From the NCBI GenBank assembly GCA_947630755.1, contig CANRIU010000019.1:1-34295 (forward strand): a stretch of 34,295 nucleotides of DNA, in the 5' to 3' direction. Numbering within the stretch: the first letter of the stretch is position 1; each line of letters opens with the position of its first letter. Of this stretch, positions 24,004 to 32,021 are shown piece by piece. The notes below the pieces were generated by a model. The model was given only the letters and a program-made list of their open reading frames with translations. It had not been told where the DNA came from and searched no databases. Source of the stretch: an uncultured Oscillospiraceae bacterium (GTDB lineage Bacteria; Bacillota; Clostridia; Oscillospirales; Oscillospiraceae). The position numbers were made by a program, and so were the translations under genes.

Positions 24004-24369
24004 ATGGACGGTTTTGAGGATATGCTGAACTCCATCCTCTCCTCACCGGAGCAGATGGAGAAGATTATGGGCATGGCCCGGTCCCTCTCCGGCTCCGCCC
24101 CGCAGCCGGAGGAGAAAAAGGACCCGCCCCAGGGGCCGGGGGACATACTCTCCGGCATCGACCCCGGGATGCTGGCGAAGCTTGCGGGGATACTGGGGCA
24201 CCTGCGCTCCGGGGACCCGGAGAAGGAGGCGCTTGTGGCATCCATGAAGCCGTATCTTCGTCCCGAGCGCCGGGAGGCGCTGGACAAGGCGCTGAAGATA
24301 GCAAATATCGCCCACGTCGCCCGCGACGCCATAGGCGAGCTGGGAGGGGATCTCAATATCGGGCTATAA
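24004..24369 (+). CDS. Small hypothetical protein (121 residues)
   Basis: I do not recognise a family. The product is soluble and helical, with a Met-rich amphipathic N-terminus (FEDMLNSILSSPEQMEKIMG), a Pro/Lys-rich middle and a leucine-rich C-terminal half. It contains LAKLAGILGHLRSGDPEKEALVASMKPYL-type repeats that suggest protein-protein contacts. It lies between two other small genes at 8-10 base spacing, so it is part of a compact three-gene operon. Confidence 0.7.
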   Translation: MDGFEDMLNSILSSPEQMEKIMGMARSLSGSAPQPEEKKDPPQGPGDILSGIDPGMLAKLAGILGHLRSGDPEKEALVASMKPYLRPERREALDKALKIANIAHVARDAIGELGGDLNIGL

Positions 24370-24376
24370 CGCTTAT

Positions 24377-24706
24377 ATGGGTCCGGAGTGGATGCGCCGG
24401 GCGTCCGGCGCCCCGGCGGGCGGGCGGAGCACCTCCGGCGCGGGACGCACCGCGGCAAATACCCCGGGGCCTTCGGCCGCGCCGCCAGGGTCTCCCTCGG
24501 GGGACAAGGGCCGCTCAGGCGGCTTTCAGGCAGTCCCCCGCCCACAGGAGGCGTGTCCGCCCCTTCCCCGGGGCATGGACATGGGGGATCTCTTCCTCGC
24601 GGCGATGCTGCTGTTTCTCTACTCCGAGAGCGGGGACGCGGATTTTCTCCTGATCCTCGCCGTGGTGGGCTTTTCAATATTCAAAAATGACGGAGCGCCG
24701 CGTTAA
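24377..24706 (+). CDS. Small Pro/Gly-rich protein with C-terminal membrane segment
   Basis: The 109-residue product has a low-complexity Gly/Pro/Ser-rich N-terminal two-thirds. A conserved-looking hydrophobic tail follows (MDMGDLFLAAMLLFLY, then DFLLILAVVGFSIF), probably one or two membrane helices. No ribosome site is obvious before ATG 24377, 7 bases after the previous stop, so translation may be coupled. Function is unknown. The stop codon lies in the loop of a terminator hairpin. Confidence 0.6.
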   Translation: MGPEWMRRASGAPAGGRSTSGAGRTAANTPGPSAAPPGSPSGDKGRSGGFQAVPRPQEACPPLPRGMDMGDLFLAAMLLFLYSESGDADFLLILAVVGFSIFKNDGAPR

Positions 24707-24751
24707 GCGGCGCTTTAGACTGTCAAAAAAGCCCTTTCGGCCTTTTTGACA
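24693..24751. terminator. Two consecutive hairpins at the end of the small-gene cluster
   Basis: AGCGCCGC / GCGGCGCT (around 24694-24714) spans the stop codon of the previous gene and is followed by TTTAG. A second stem, GTCAAAAAAGGC-like / GCCTTTTTGAC, follows at 24721-24750. The convergent tagO-like gene ends at 24839, so the pair probably works in both directions. Confidence 0.6.
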
Positions 24752-24838
24752 AGGGATGTGTGCGGTATTTTTCCGACGCGCATGCCGGAAAAATGTCGAA
24801 TTTGAGTTTTCTGACAGACGGGGGCGCGGCGCCGGACT

Positions 24839-25966
24839 TTAATCGTCCCCGTCGGTCTTTTCCGTCTCCCGCTCCCCGGAGGACTCCTTTTCGGCGGCCT
24901 TCCCGGCCTCCTCCCGCTCAAAGACCTGCACATCGTGGCTGCGCAAAAGGGCGATGCCGATGATTATCGCGATGCAGAAGGCAAAGACCATTATCAACGC
25001 CTTCACCGCGCCGCTTGTCGCGATAAGCACCGCCGACAGCCCCAGCACAGCGGATATGGCGTACAGCACCGCCACGGCCTGCTTTTGGGACAGGCCCATG
25101 TCTATGAGACGATGGTGGAAGTGCCCCCGGTCCGGGCTCATGGGGTTCTGCCCCTTGAGAAGGCGGCGGATTATGGCAAAGCATGTGTCGAATATCGGAA
25201 GCGCCAGGGCCAGAAGCGGCACCGTGAAGGAGATAATCGTGTAAAACTTAAGAAGCCCCGTCACCGCCACCGTGGAGAGCACATACCCCAGCAGCAGCGC
25301 CCCGGTGTCGCCCATGAAAATCTTCGCGGGGTTATAGTTATATGGCATGAATCCAAGGCACGCGCCGAGGAGCGCCGCCAGTATCACGGCGATATTGAGA
25401 TGCCCCAGCACAAGAGAAATCACAAGTATCGCAAGAGACGATATGGCGGACACACCGCAGGCAAGCCCGTCCAGCCCGTCAATGAGATTTATGGAGTTTG
25501 TTATTCCTATTATCCAGAATATGGTGATTGGTATGCTCCACGCCCCGAAGCTTATATACTGCTCCGAGCTCCAGAATATGGGGTTCACTATCATCTCTAT
25601 CCGCACGCCGAAGGCCACGGCAACTCCCGCCGCGGCTATCTGTATGACGAATTTCAAAAGCGCGGGGAGGGGCACAATATCGTCTATTGCGCCCACGGTG
25701 ACGATGATCACCGACCCCAGAAGTATGCCCTGCACCTGTCGGTCAAGGTCCGCGAAGAGCACCACCGCCACCAGAAAGCCGATGAATATGGCGAGTCCCC
25801 CCTGGCGGGGTATGGGGTGGTCGTGCATACGCCTCCCGTCCTTGGGGACATCCACCGCCCCCACCTTTACGGCGAAGGAGCGCACCAGCGGCGTCATTGC
25901 AAAGCACGCCAGAAACGACGCCCCGAGAGCCAGGGCGATGGTCAGCAGGTCTTTTAGTTCGATCAT
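24839..25966 (-). CDS. tagO: WecA/TagO-type undecaprenyl-phosphate GlcNAc-1-phosphate transferase
   Basis: The 375-residue polytopic enzyme moves GlcNAc-1-P from UDP-GlcNAc to undecaprenyl phosphate, the first step of wall teichoic acid and other surface glycans. Motifs of the MraY/WecA superfamily are visible: DGRRMHDHPIPRQGG near the N-terminus, AIDDI, NSINLIDGLDGLACG, the FMGDTGALLLGY loop and the His-rich SPDRGHFHHRLIDMG. About eleven helices span residues ~8-345. The tail is charged (Glu/Lys). It is last in the aminotransferase-trpS operon. MraY is less likely because the His motif and length fit WecA/TagO better. Confidence 0.9.
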   Translation of the reverse strand: MIELKDLLTIALALGASFLACFAMTPLVRSFAVKVGAVDVPKDGRRMHDHPIPRQGGLAIFIGFLVAVVLFADLDRQVQGILLGSVIIVTVGAIDDIVPLPALLKFVIQIAAAGVAVAFGVRIEMIVNPIFWSSEQYISFGAWSIPITIFWIIGITNSINLIDGLDGLACGVSAISSLAILVISLVLGHLNIAVILAALLGACLGFMPYNYNPAKIFMGDTGALLLGYVLSTVAVTGLLKFYTIISFTVPLLALALPIFDTCFAIIRRLLKGQNPMSPDRGHFHHRLIDMGLSQKQAVAVLYAISAVLGLSAVLIATSGAVKALIMVFAFCIAIIIGIALLRSHDVQVFEREEAGKAAEKESSGERETEKTDGDD

Positions 25967-26015
25967 ATATCTCTATCCTCAAAATGGAATAATTGGGGTA
26001 ATATCCCCTCCGGGG

Positions 26016-27029
26016 TCACCTCTGGACAAAGCCGATTTTTCTGTACACCCTGCGGAGCGTCCTCTCCGCCACGCGGGATGCCTTTTCCGCGCCGGAGCGA
26101 TAGACATCCTCAAGGTACGCCTTGTCCTTCAAAAGCCTCTCCGTCTCCTCCCGTATGGGGCGCAATGTCTCAATGACCGCCTCGCCCACGGCGGGCTTGA
26201 AGGCGCCGTAGCCGCAGCCGTCAAACTCCCGCTCGATCTCGTCATAGCTCTTTCCCGTGACGGCGGAGTAGATGGTCATGAGGTTGGACACCCCCGGCTT
26301 GGTCTCCGGGTCATAGTGTACGCACCTCTCGGTATCGGAGTCCGTGACGGCGCGCTTGAATTTCCGGCGTATGTCCTCCGGTCTCTCCATGAGGAACACA
26401 CACCCCTCGGGCAGGGATTTGCTCATCTTCGTCTCCGGAGAGTTGAGGCTCATCACCCTCGCCCCGGCTTTGGGGATGAAGGGCTCCGGCATCTTGAACA
26501 CCTCGCCGTATATCCCGTTGAAGCGCTGGACTATGTTCCGGCAGAGCTCAACATGCTGCTTCTGGTCCTCCCCCACAGGGACAAAATCAGGCTGATACAG
26601 CAGAATATCCGCCGCCATAAGGCTGGGGTAGGTGAAAAGCCCGCCGTTGACGTTCTCGGCGTGCTTTGCGGCCTTGTCCTTAAACTGGGTCATGCGGGAG
26701 AGCTCCCCGAACATGGCGTAGCAGTTGAGCACCCATCCCAGCTCCGCGTGCTGGTGGACATGGGACTGGATAAAAAGCGTGTTCATTGTGGGGTCCAGCC
26801 CGCAGGCGATGTACTGGGCGAGCTGCTCAACGGTCCTGCGTCTCAGGTCCGCCGGGTTCTGCCTGACGGTTATGGTGTGCATATCCGCCATGAAGTAGAA
26901 GCAGTCGTACTGCTGTGCCCTCTCCGCCCAGTTTTTTATGGCCCCCAGGTAGTTTCCCAGGTGCAGGTCGCCGCTGGGCTGTATTCCGGAGAGCATAACC
27001 TTTTTCGGCGTGTTTTCAATATTTTCCAT
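26016..27029 (-). CDS. trpS: Tryptophanyl-tRNA synthetase
   Basis: This 337-residue class I synthetase charges tRNA-Trp. The HIGH-type motif is SGDLHLGNY, the KMSKS loop is SPETKMSKS, and the characteristic GGLFTYPSLMAADILLY and VGEDQKQHVEL stretches are present. Length is normal for the bacterial enzyme. It is 13 bases behind the aminotransferase gene. I see no T-box leader; the gene is driven from the promoter upstream of the aminotransferase. Confidence 0.97.
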   Translation of the reverse strand: MENIENTPKKVMLSGIQPSGDLHLGNYLGAIKNWAERAQQYDCFYFMADMHTITVRQNPADLRRRTVEQLAQYIACGLDPTMNTLFIQSHVHQHAELGWVLNCYAMFGELSRMTQFKDKAAKHAENVNGGLFTYPSLMAADILLYQPDFVPVGEDQKQHVELCRNIVQRFNGIYGEVFKMPEPFIPKAGARVMSLNSPETKMSKSLPEGCVFLMERPEDIRRKFKRAVTDSDTERCVHYDPETKPGVSNLMTIYSAVTGKSYDEIEREFDGCGYGAFKPAVGEAVIETLRPIREETERLLKDKAYLEDVYRSGAEKASRVAERTLRRVYRKIGFVQR

Positions 27030-27042
27030 AGCGATTTCCTCT

Positions 27043-28233
27043 TTATTTCTTTAGACCGTACTCCTCCGCAAGGCTCCTGAAGGCCGGGAGGGACCTCATT
27101 ATCATGTCATGGCTTACGCAGTAGGCGATGCGCACATACCCCGGGCAGGCGAAGCTCCTCCCCGGAACCACAAGGATGTTGTGGGCCTTTGCCCTGTCGG
27201 TAAACTCCCCGTCCTCCCCCGGCGTTTTCACCCAGAGGTAGAACGCCCCGGAGGGGTACACGCACTCAAAGCCGCAGTCGGTGAGCCCCTCATAAAGCGC
27301 CCGGCGGTTTTTGTCGTAGGCGGCGATGTCCGTGCTCTCCTCAAGGCACTCCGCCGCCAGCCGCTGCTGGAGGGATGGGGCGTTGACAAAGCCAAGTATC
27401 CTGTTTGCAATGACGGCGGCATCGAAGATGAGCTGCGCGTCGTCGCACTCCGACGGTATCACCACATACCCGATGCGCTCCCCGGGAAGGGAAAGAGACT
27501 TTGACCAGGAGTAGCCCACAAGCGTATTGCGGTAGTAATTGGGAAGCCAGGGCACCTCGGCCCCGTCGTAGACAAGCTCCCTGTATGGCTCGTCGGAGAT
27601 AAGGTATATCGGCGCTCCGAGCCTCCTCTGGGCCTCCTCCAGCACCCCGGCGACAGCGCGGATGGACTCCCCTGTGTAAACCACCCCCGTGGGGTTATTC
27701 GGGTTATTTATTATGACCGCCTTCGTCCTCGGCGTTATGGCGGCGCGAAGCGCCTCCTGGTCTGGCTGGAAGGAGCCGGGCGCGGCCGGAACGGCCTTCA
27801 AAACGCCGTCAAAGTTTGAGACGTAGTTTCCGTACTCCAGAAAATACGGCGCGAACGCCAGCACCTCGTCCCCGGGGTCAAGGAGCGTCTTTAAAAGGAC
27901 ATTGAGCCCCCCCGCGGCGCCCACCGTCATTATAATGTTGCCCTCGCCGTAATCGGTCCCGAAGCGTCGGTTGAGGGACGCGGCGACTCTCGCCCGGACC
28001 TGGGGATAGCCGGAGTTTGACATATACCCGTGAAGCTCCATGGGGTCCGTCTCAGAGGCTATGCGGATGATCTCGCTTCTCACCCGCTCCGGCGAGGGGA
28101 TGTTCGGGTTGCCAAGGGAGAAGTCAAAGACGTTCTCCCGCCCGTAGAGCGCGGCAAGGCGCGCTCCCTCCTCGAACATGGCGCGGATAGCGCTCCCGTT
28201 TTTCGTCATTTGAAGCATTTTTCCGGAAATCAT
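27043..28233 (-). CDS. PLP-dependent class I/II aminotransferase
   Basis: The 396-residue fold-type I aminotransferase is of the aspartate/aromatic type. FSLGNPNIPSP, INNPNNPTGVVYTGE and ISDEPYRELVYDG bracket the cofactor site. YSWSKSLSLPGERIGY holds the PLP-binding lysine, and CPGYVRIAYCVS has the substrate-carboxylate Arg. The exact amino-acid substrate cannot be read from the motifs. GGAGG precedes ATG 28233 by 7 bases. It opens the operon with trpS and tagO. Confidence 0.9.
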   Translation of the reverse strand: MISGKMLQMTKNGSAIRAMFEEGARLAALYGRENVFDFSLGNPNIPSPERVRSEIIRIASETDPMELHGYMSNSGYPQVRARVAASLNRRFGTDYGEGNIIMTVGAAGGLNVLLKTLLDPGDEVLAFAPYFLEYGNYVSNFDGVLKAVPAAPGSFQPDQEALRAAITPRTKAVIINNPNNPTGVVYTGESIRAVAGVLEEAQRRLGAPIYLISDEPYRELVYDGAEVPWLPNYYRNTLVGYSWSKSLSLPGERIGYVVIPSECDDAQLIFDAAVIANRILGFVNAPSLQQRLAAECLEESTDIAAYDKNRRALYEGLTDCGFECVYPSGAFYLWVKTPGEDGEFTDRAKAHNILVVPGRSFACPGYVRIAYCVSHDMIMRSLPAFRSLAEEYGLKK

Positions 28234-28265
28234 CTCTCCGCCTCCAAATCAACACAATTACGGGT

Positions 28266-28294
28266 ATTATATCACGGTGCAGAGGATAATTCAA
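28266..28294 (-). promoter_or_regulatory. Sigma-A promoter of the aminotransferase-trpS-tagO operon
   Basis: On the minus strand TTGAAT (28289-28294) and a perfect TATAAT (28266-28271) are 17 bases apart. The start is near 28259, about 25 bases before the ATG. Confidence 0.8.
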
Positions 28295-28367
28295 TAAAAA
28301 CTCAAAAAATTCCGCACCCGTCACATTTTCCGGCGGATAAGGGCTTAATCTTTCATTTTTTCCCATG

Positions 28368-28394
28368 TGTACAGGGGCCGCGCCTGCATATAAT
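28368..28394 (+). promoter_or_regulatory. Candidate promoter for a structured RNA
   Basis: TGTACA (28368-28373) and a perfect TATAAT (28389-28394) are separated by 15 bases, shorter than ideal. A start near 28400 would coincide with the first base of the RNA's closing stem. Confidence 0.5.
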
Positions 28395-28399
28395 ACCTC

Positions 28400-28532
28400 A
28401 AGACGCGGCGGTCCTCAATAAGACCGGTGCCGAGAGGCGAATGGTCAAGGACCCGAAGGGAGGACCCTCTTCTGGTGAGAGGGCATCTCCCAAAGCGTCT
28501 TTAAATAAACGGGGGGCCGCAGGGCCCCCCGT
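28400..28532 (+). ncRNA. Candidate structured non-coding RNA with its own terminator
   Basis: A ~100-base segment is closed by AAGACGC (28400-28406) pairing with GCGTCTT (28495-28501). Inside are GGTC/GACC (28410-28413 with 28422-28425), a GNRA-capped GCC-GAGA-GGC hairpin (28429-28438), and a two-part helix GGGAG + CCCTCT / AGAGGG + CTCCC (28458-28491). A GC-rich hairpin ACGGGGGGCC / GGCCCCCCGT (28509-28532) follows with a broken U-tract, as a terminator. There is a TATAAT box just before and no convincing protein frame. It could be a free small RNA or, if read through, a leader of the regulator gene 150 bases on. It matched no RNA family I can recall. It is the main content of the 28234-28681 gap. 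Confidence 0.5.
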
Positions 28533-28681
28533 TTCAGCTTTCTTTGTTTTTTCCCTGCTTTGTGCCCGCTGATACCGAAATGATGCCGAAAGTTTATCGT
28601 TTCTTAATTTATTCTCCCCTTTTATATTAAGAGAAAAAAATGTATAATAGGGCTACTCACAAAGGCAAAGGCGGTGTTTTG

Positions 28682-29377
28682 ATGTACAACATACTTATCT
28701 GCGATGACGACCGGGACATAGTCTCGGCGCTGAGGATATATCTCTCCGGGGAGGGCTACGGCATACTTGAGGCCCACACCGGGCAGGAGGCGCTGGACTT
28801 AGTCCGGGACAACGAGGTGCACCTCATACTTATGGACATAATGATGCCGGAGATGGACGGTATTTCCGCAACGTCAAAGCTCCGGGAGGAGTACAACATA
28901 CCAATCATCCTCCTGACAGCCAAGGGCGAGGACACGGACAAGGTCCTGGGGCTGGGCGTGGGCGCGGACGACTATGTGACGAAGCCCTTCAACCCCGTGG
29001 AGGTCATCGCCCGGGTCAAAAGCCAGCTTCGCCGCTACACGATGCTGGGCGGCATGGAGCGCAAGCCCGACCACATCGTCCTCGGGGGCATTGACCTTGA
29101 CGACGCGGGAAAGAGCGTCACAGTGGACGGCGAGCCCGTGAGCCTCACGCCAACGGAGTTTTCCATACTGAGGCTGCTGATGCAAAACCCGGGGAAGGTT
29201 TTCTCCTCCTCAGCGATATACTCCCATGTCTCCGGCGGGATGGCCCTCTCGGCGGAGAGCTCCGTGGCGGTGCACATAAGGCATCTTCGCGAGAAGATAG
29301 AGATCGTCCCCTCTGAGCCCAGATACATAAAGGTCGTCTGGGGGCAGGGGTACAAATTTGAGGGTGAACTGAAATGA
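28682..29377 (+). CDS. OmpR/PhoB-family response regulator
   Basis: The 231-residue regulator has a receiver domain (CDDDRD acidic pocket, phospho-acceptor Asp52 in LILMDIMMPEMDG, Lys in YVTKPF). A winged-helix DNA-binding domain ends ...HIRHLREKIE...YIKVVWGQGYKFEG. In organisation it resembles VanR-type regulators. The ATG at 28682 has GGCGGTG 5 bases upstream. A TATAAT box at 28643-28648 precedes it, without a clear -35. It overlaps the kinase gene by four bases (ATGA), so the two form a cognate two-component system. The signal is unknown. Confidence 0.93.
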   Translation: MYNILICDDDRDIVSALRIYLSGEGYGILEAHTGQEALDLVRDNEVHLILMDIMMPEMDGISATSKLREEYNIPIILLTAKGEDTDKVLGLGVGADDYVTKPFNPVEVIARVKSQLRRYTMLGGMERKPDHIVLGGIDLDDAGKSVTVDGEPVSLTPTEFSILRLLMQNPGKVFSSSAIYSHVSGGMALSAESSVAVHIRHLREKIEIVPSEPRYIKVVWGQGYKFEGELK

Positions 29378-31035
29378 AAAAGCTCACATACTGCTTCCCG
29401 GTAAAGCTCGCCGCGGTGTTCCTGCTGGTATTCTCCGCCCTGGGCACCGGAGTCTTTGCCATGGCGATTATAGTGGACTACGCCCTGGGCTTCTACCGCG
29501 TCTCCGTCTACGCCACGCTGGAGAGCGCCATTGAGTACCTTGGGGATAACGGCATAGGGCACCTGGGGTCAGGCGAGATATACCTCATCCGGGACAACTA
29601 TATGCTGTTCAACACACTCATTGAGATAAGGTACGCCGCCATTGCCCTCTCCATAGTATTTCTCATAGTATCCATTCTTCTCTTCATCTACCTCATGTGC
29701 GCCGCCGGGCGCAGGCCGGGGAGCGATACGATAGCACTCAGTATGTTCGACAGGATCCCCTTCGACCTCACGCTGTGCCTTGCGGGCTTTGTACTGTTTA
29801 TATTATTCCAGATGGCCTACGAGATGGGCTACGTCTGGATCCGGGACGACCCGGTGATATACTTTATCTTTGTCGCCGTCATCGGTGTTGTGATGCTCCT
29901 TGTGGCGCTGTGGGTGTTCTACACCTTTGCCGCCCGGGCCAAGGCGGGGAAATGGTGGCGCAACACGGTGATCTTCTTTGTGCTGAGCAGGGTCTTTAAA
30001 TGGCTGCGTTCCTTTTTCCGGTTCATGGTCAGGATGTATCACGCCGTACGCCTGGAGTGGCGCGTCGCCATTGCCGTCGTGGGCATGGCCTTTCTCAGCC
30101 TCATCTCCCTCCTGTTTGCCGACAGCAACAGGGACGAGGCGTCGGCAGCGATTTTCTTTCTCCAGTACGGCGCGGCCTTTGCCGTGCTCGTATTCAGCGC
30201 CTACCAGTTCCGCCTCCTCCGCTCCGCCGGGGAGAAGCTTGCCGCCGGGGAGCTGGAGTACAAGGTGGATACCTCTAAAATGTACTTTGACTTCCGCCTG
30301 CACGGGGAGGACCTCAATTCTATCGGCGAGGGCATGAGCGCCGCTGTGGAACAGCGTATGCGTTCCGAGCGTCTTAAGACCGAGCTCATAACGAATGTCT
30401 CCCATGACATAAAGACCCCTCTCACCTCCATTGTCAACTATGTGGACCTTCTCCGCAAGGACCACTCTCCCGAGGAGGAGGCGCAGTATCTGGATGTCTT
30501 AAAGCGCCAGTCCGACAAGCTTCGCAGGCTCACCGTGGACCTGGTGGAGGCCAGCAAGGCCAGCACCGGGAACCTGCCCACGGAGCTCGTCCCCACAAAC
30601 ACGCTGGAGCTCATAAATCAGGCAGTGGCGGAGTACGCCGACAGGTTCGAGCAGGGGCAGCTTGAGCCCGTGATAACCTCCCCGGAAAAGCCCGTGACGG
30701 TCCTCGCCGACGGGCGGCACCTGTGGCGGGTGCTGGATAACCTCTTCAACAACGCCATAAAATACGCCCAGCCCGGCACCCGCGTCTACATCGACGTGCG
30801 GCGGCTTGACGGCGGGGCGCTCATATCGGTAAAAAACATATCCCGCGAGAGGCTCAATGTCTCCTCCGACGAGCTCATGGAGCGCTTCGTCCGTGGGGAC
30901 GAGAGCCGGCACACCGAGGGCTCGGGCCTTGGACTGAGCATAGCCAGGAGCCTCACGGAGCTCATGGGCGGGTCCTTCGACATCGTAATCGACGGGGACC
31001 TGTTCAAGGCGGAAATACGGCTGAAGCTTGTCTGA
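29374..31035 (+). CDS. Membrane sensor histidine kinase
   Basis: The 553-residue kinase has about six transmembrane helices in residues ~10-300, including a small extracytoplasmic part after the first helix (~35-85). A linker follows, then the HisKA domain with the phosphorylated His in NVSHDIKTPLTSI and the ATPase domain with NLFNNAIKYA (N box) and GSGLGLSIARSL (G box). Multi-helix sensing regions of this kind are typical of kinases that respond to envelope stress or peptide antibiotics. It is encoded with the response regulator before it and a C39-like peptidase after it. Confidence 0.93.
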   Translation: MKKLTYCFPVKLAAVFLLVFSALGTGVFAMAIIVDYALGFYRVSVYATLESAIEYLGDNGIGHLGSGEIYLIRDNYMLFNTLIEIRYAAIALSIVFLIVSILLFIYLMCAAGRRPGSDTIALSMFDRIPFDLTLCLAGFVLFILFQMAYEMGYVWIRDDPVIYFIFVAVIGVVMLLVALWVFYTFAARAKAGKWWRNTVIFFVLSRVFKWLRSFFRFMVRMYHAVRLEWRVAIAVVGMAFLSLISLLFADSNRDEASAAIFFLQYGAAFAVLVFSAYQFRLLRSAGEKLAAGELEYKVDTSKMYFDFRLHGEDLNSIGEGMSAAVEQRMRSERLKTELITNVSHDIKTPLTSIVNYVDLLRKDHSPEEEAQYLDVLKRQSDKLRRLTVDLVEASKASTGNLPTELVPTNTLELINQAVAEYADRFEQGQLEPVITSPEKPVTVLADGRHLWRVLDNLFNNAIKYAQPGTRVYIDVRRLDGGALISVKNISRERLNVSSDELMERFVRGDESRHTEGSGLGLSIARSLTELMGGSFDIVIDGDLFKAEIRLKLV

Positions 31036-31072
31036 CGGCCCGGAGGACAGCGCTCTACTAAAGGTGGTTTTC

Positions 31073-31840
31073 ATGGAAACAAAGCAGAAAAAACATATTG
31101 GGCTTATAATATTACTCCTGTTCCTGGCGTTGGCGCTCCTCGCCTTCTCCCTATTCGGAGGATTTGAGAGCCTCAAAAAGCTCTACCGCCAGCTTAAGTC
31201 CTTCGACTACATCGACGACGAGGAGCTCCGGGAGGCCTTTGAGGAGATGTCCAAAAATAACCCGGATGCGGAGGCGTTCTGCGACAACTTCAAAGGCATC
31301 ACGGATTACGACCTGACATTGGATGTCAGCGAGGACGATGCCTTCCGCGCCGGAGACCCCGTCCCCTACTTCACCCAGTGGGACGCCAGGTGGGGCTACT
31401 GCAAATACAGCTCCGGCCTTATCGGCTGGACGGGCTGCGGCCCCACGGCTCTGAGCATGGTGGCTATGGGCCTTACAGGCGACGGTACTCTGACCCCGGC
31501 GTACATGGCGGACCTCTCCTCCCGGGAGGGCTACTGCGTCAAGGGCTCCGGCACGAGCTGGACCTTCTTCACCGAGGGCGCGGCGCCTGTGGGCCTCACC
31601 GCCAGGGAGCTGCCGCTGTGGGAGGCGACAATGCGCAGTGAACTCGAGGCGGGACACCCCATCATCTGCGTCATGGGTCCGGGCTACTTCACCACAACGG
31701 GACACTACATAGTCCTCACCGGCTGTGACGAGGAGGGCTTCTTCGTCCTCGACCCCTTCCGCCCCTCCAACAACAGGACATACAGCTACGATGAGCTGTC
31801 GCCGGAGATAAAAAATCTCTGGTCCTACTCCCTTAAGTGA
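31073..31840 (+). CDS. Membrane-anchored C39-like cysteine peptidase
   Basis: The 255-residue product has an N-terminal membrane anchor (~8-29) and a charged helical spacer to ~95. The Peptidase_C39_2-type domain has the catalytic Cys in GWTGCGPTALSM, the His in TTGHYIVLTG and the Asp in FVLDPF. Such domains cleave peptides or act on the cell surface; the target is unknown. I chose ATG 31073, which has AAAGGTGG 5-6 bases upstream. The longer frame from 31028 overlaps the kinase and has no better site. It lies close behind the kinase, so it is probably part of the same response system. Confidence 0.82.
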   Translation: METKQKKHIGLIILLLFLALALLAFSLFGGFESLKKLYRQLKSFDYIDDEELREAFEEMSKNNPDAEAFCDNFKGITDYDLTLDVSEDDAFRAGDPVPYFTQWDARWGYCKYSSGLIGWTGCGPTALSMVAMGLTGDGTLTPAYMADLSSREGYCVKGSGTSWTFFTEGAAPVGLTARELPLWEATMRSELEAGHPIICVMGPGYFTTTGHYIVLTGCDEEGFFVLDPFRPSNNRTYSYDELSPEIKNLWSYSLK

Positions 31841-31853
31841 GAGAAAAAGGCGC

Positions 31854-31896
31854 TGTTGAATTTTGTCGAATTAAGTCTAAACCACAATATGTTGAA
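31854..31896 (+). promoter_or_regulatory. Cluster of three 0A-like boxes
   Basis: TGTTGAA (31854-31860), an exact TGTCGAA 0A box (31864-31870) and TGTTGAA (31890-31896) lie upstream of the spo0A-like gene. The first two are spaced by one helical turn (10 bases), as in tandem Spo0A sites. The two TGTTGAA sites each have one mismatch. Confidence 0.5.
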
Positions 31897-31965
31897 TAAT
31901 CTTTAAAAAAGGCCACAAAAGTTCAAAAATTATTTATTCCGATTTCCTGTTTTTTCTTGCATTCC

Positions 31966-31996
31966 TTGACGGATTGTGGTATTTTCTGTCTATAAA
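31966..31996 (+). promoter_or_regulatory. Candidate promoter of the spo0A-like gene
   Basis: TTGACG (31966-31971) is followed by TCTATAAAT. The -10 is either TCTATA (17-base spacer) or TATAAA at 31991-31996 (19-base spacer). It lies ~70 bases downstream of the third 0A-like box and just before the ribosome site. Confidence 0.5.
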
Positions 31997-32021
31997 TCAA
32001 TGTTTTCAGGGGTGAATCGGA

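Noticed and set aside
23208-24677. A 489-codon version of the phosphoesterase
   Set aside because: The true family start is ATG 23669 with GGAGG just upstream. The extra 336 residues are Ser/Pro/Arg-rich antisense translation of the small-gene cluster.
27030-28300. Possible T-box leader for trpS
   Set aside because: trpS is 13 bases behind the aminotransferase, and the operon leader is only about 25 bases. No AGGGTGGNACCGCG-like sequence is present.
28124-28366. An 80-codon minus-strand frame upstream of the aminotransferase
   Set aside because: It overlaps the promoter and the start of the aminotransferase in another frame and has no recognisable content.
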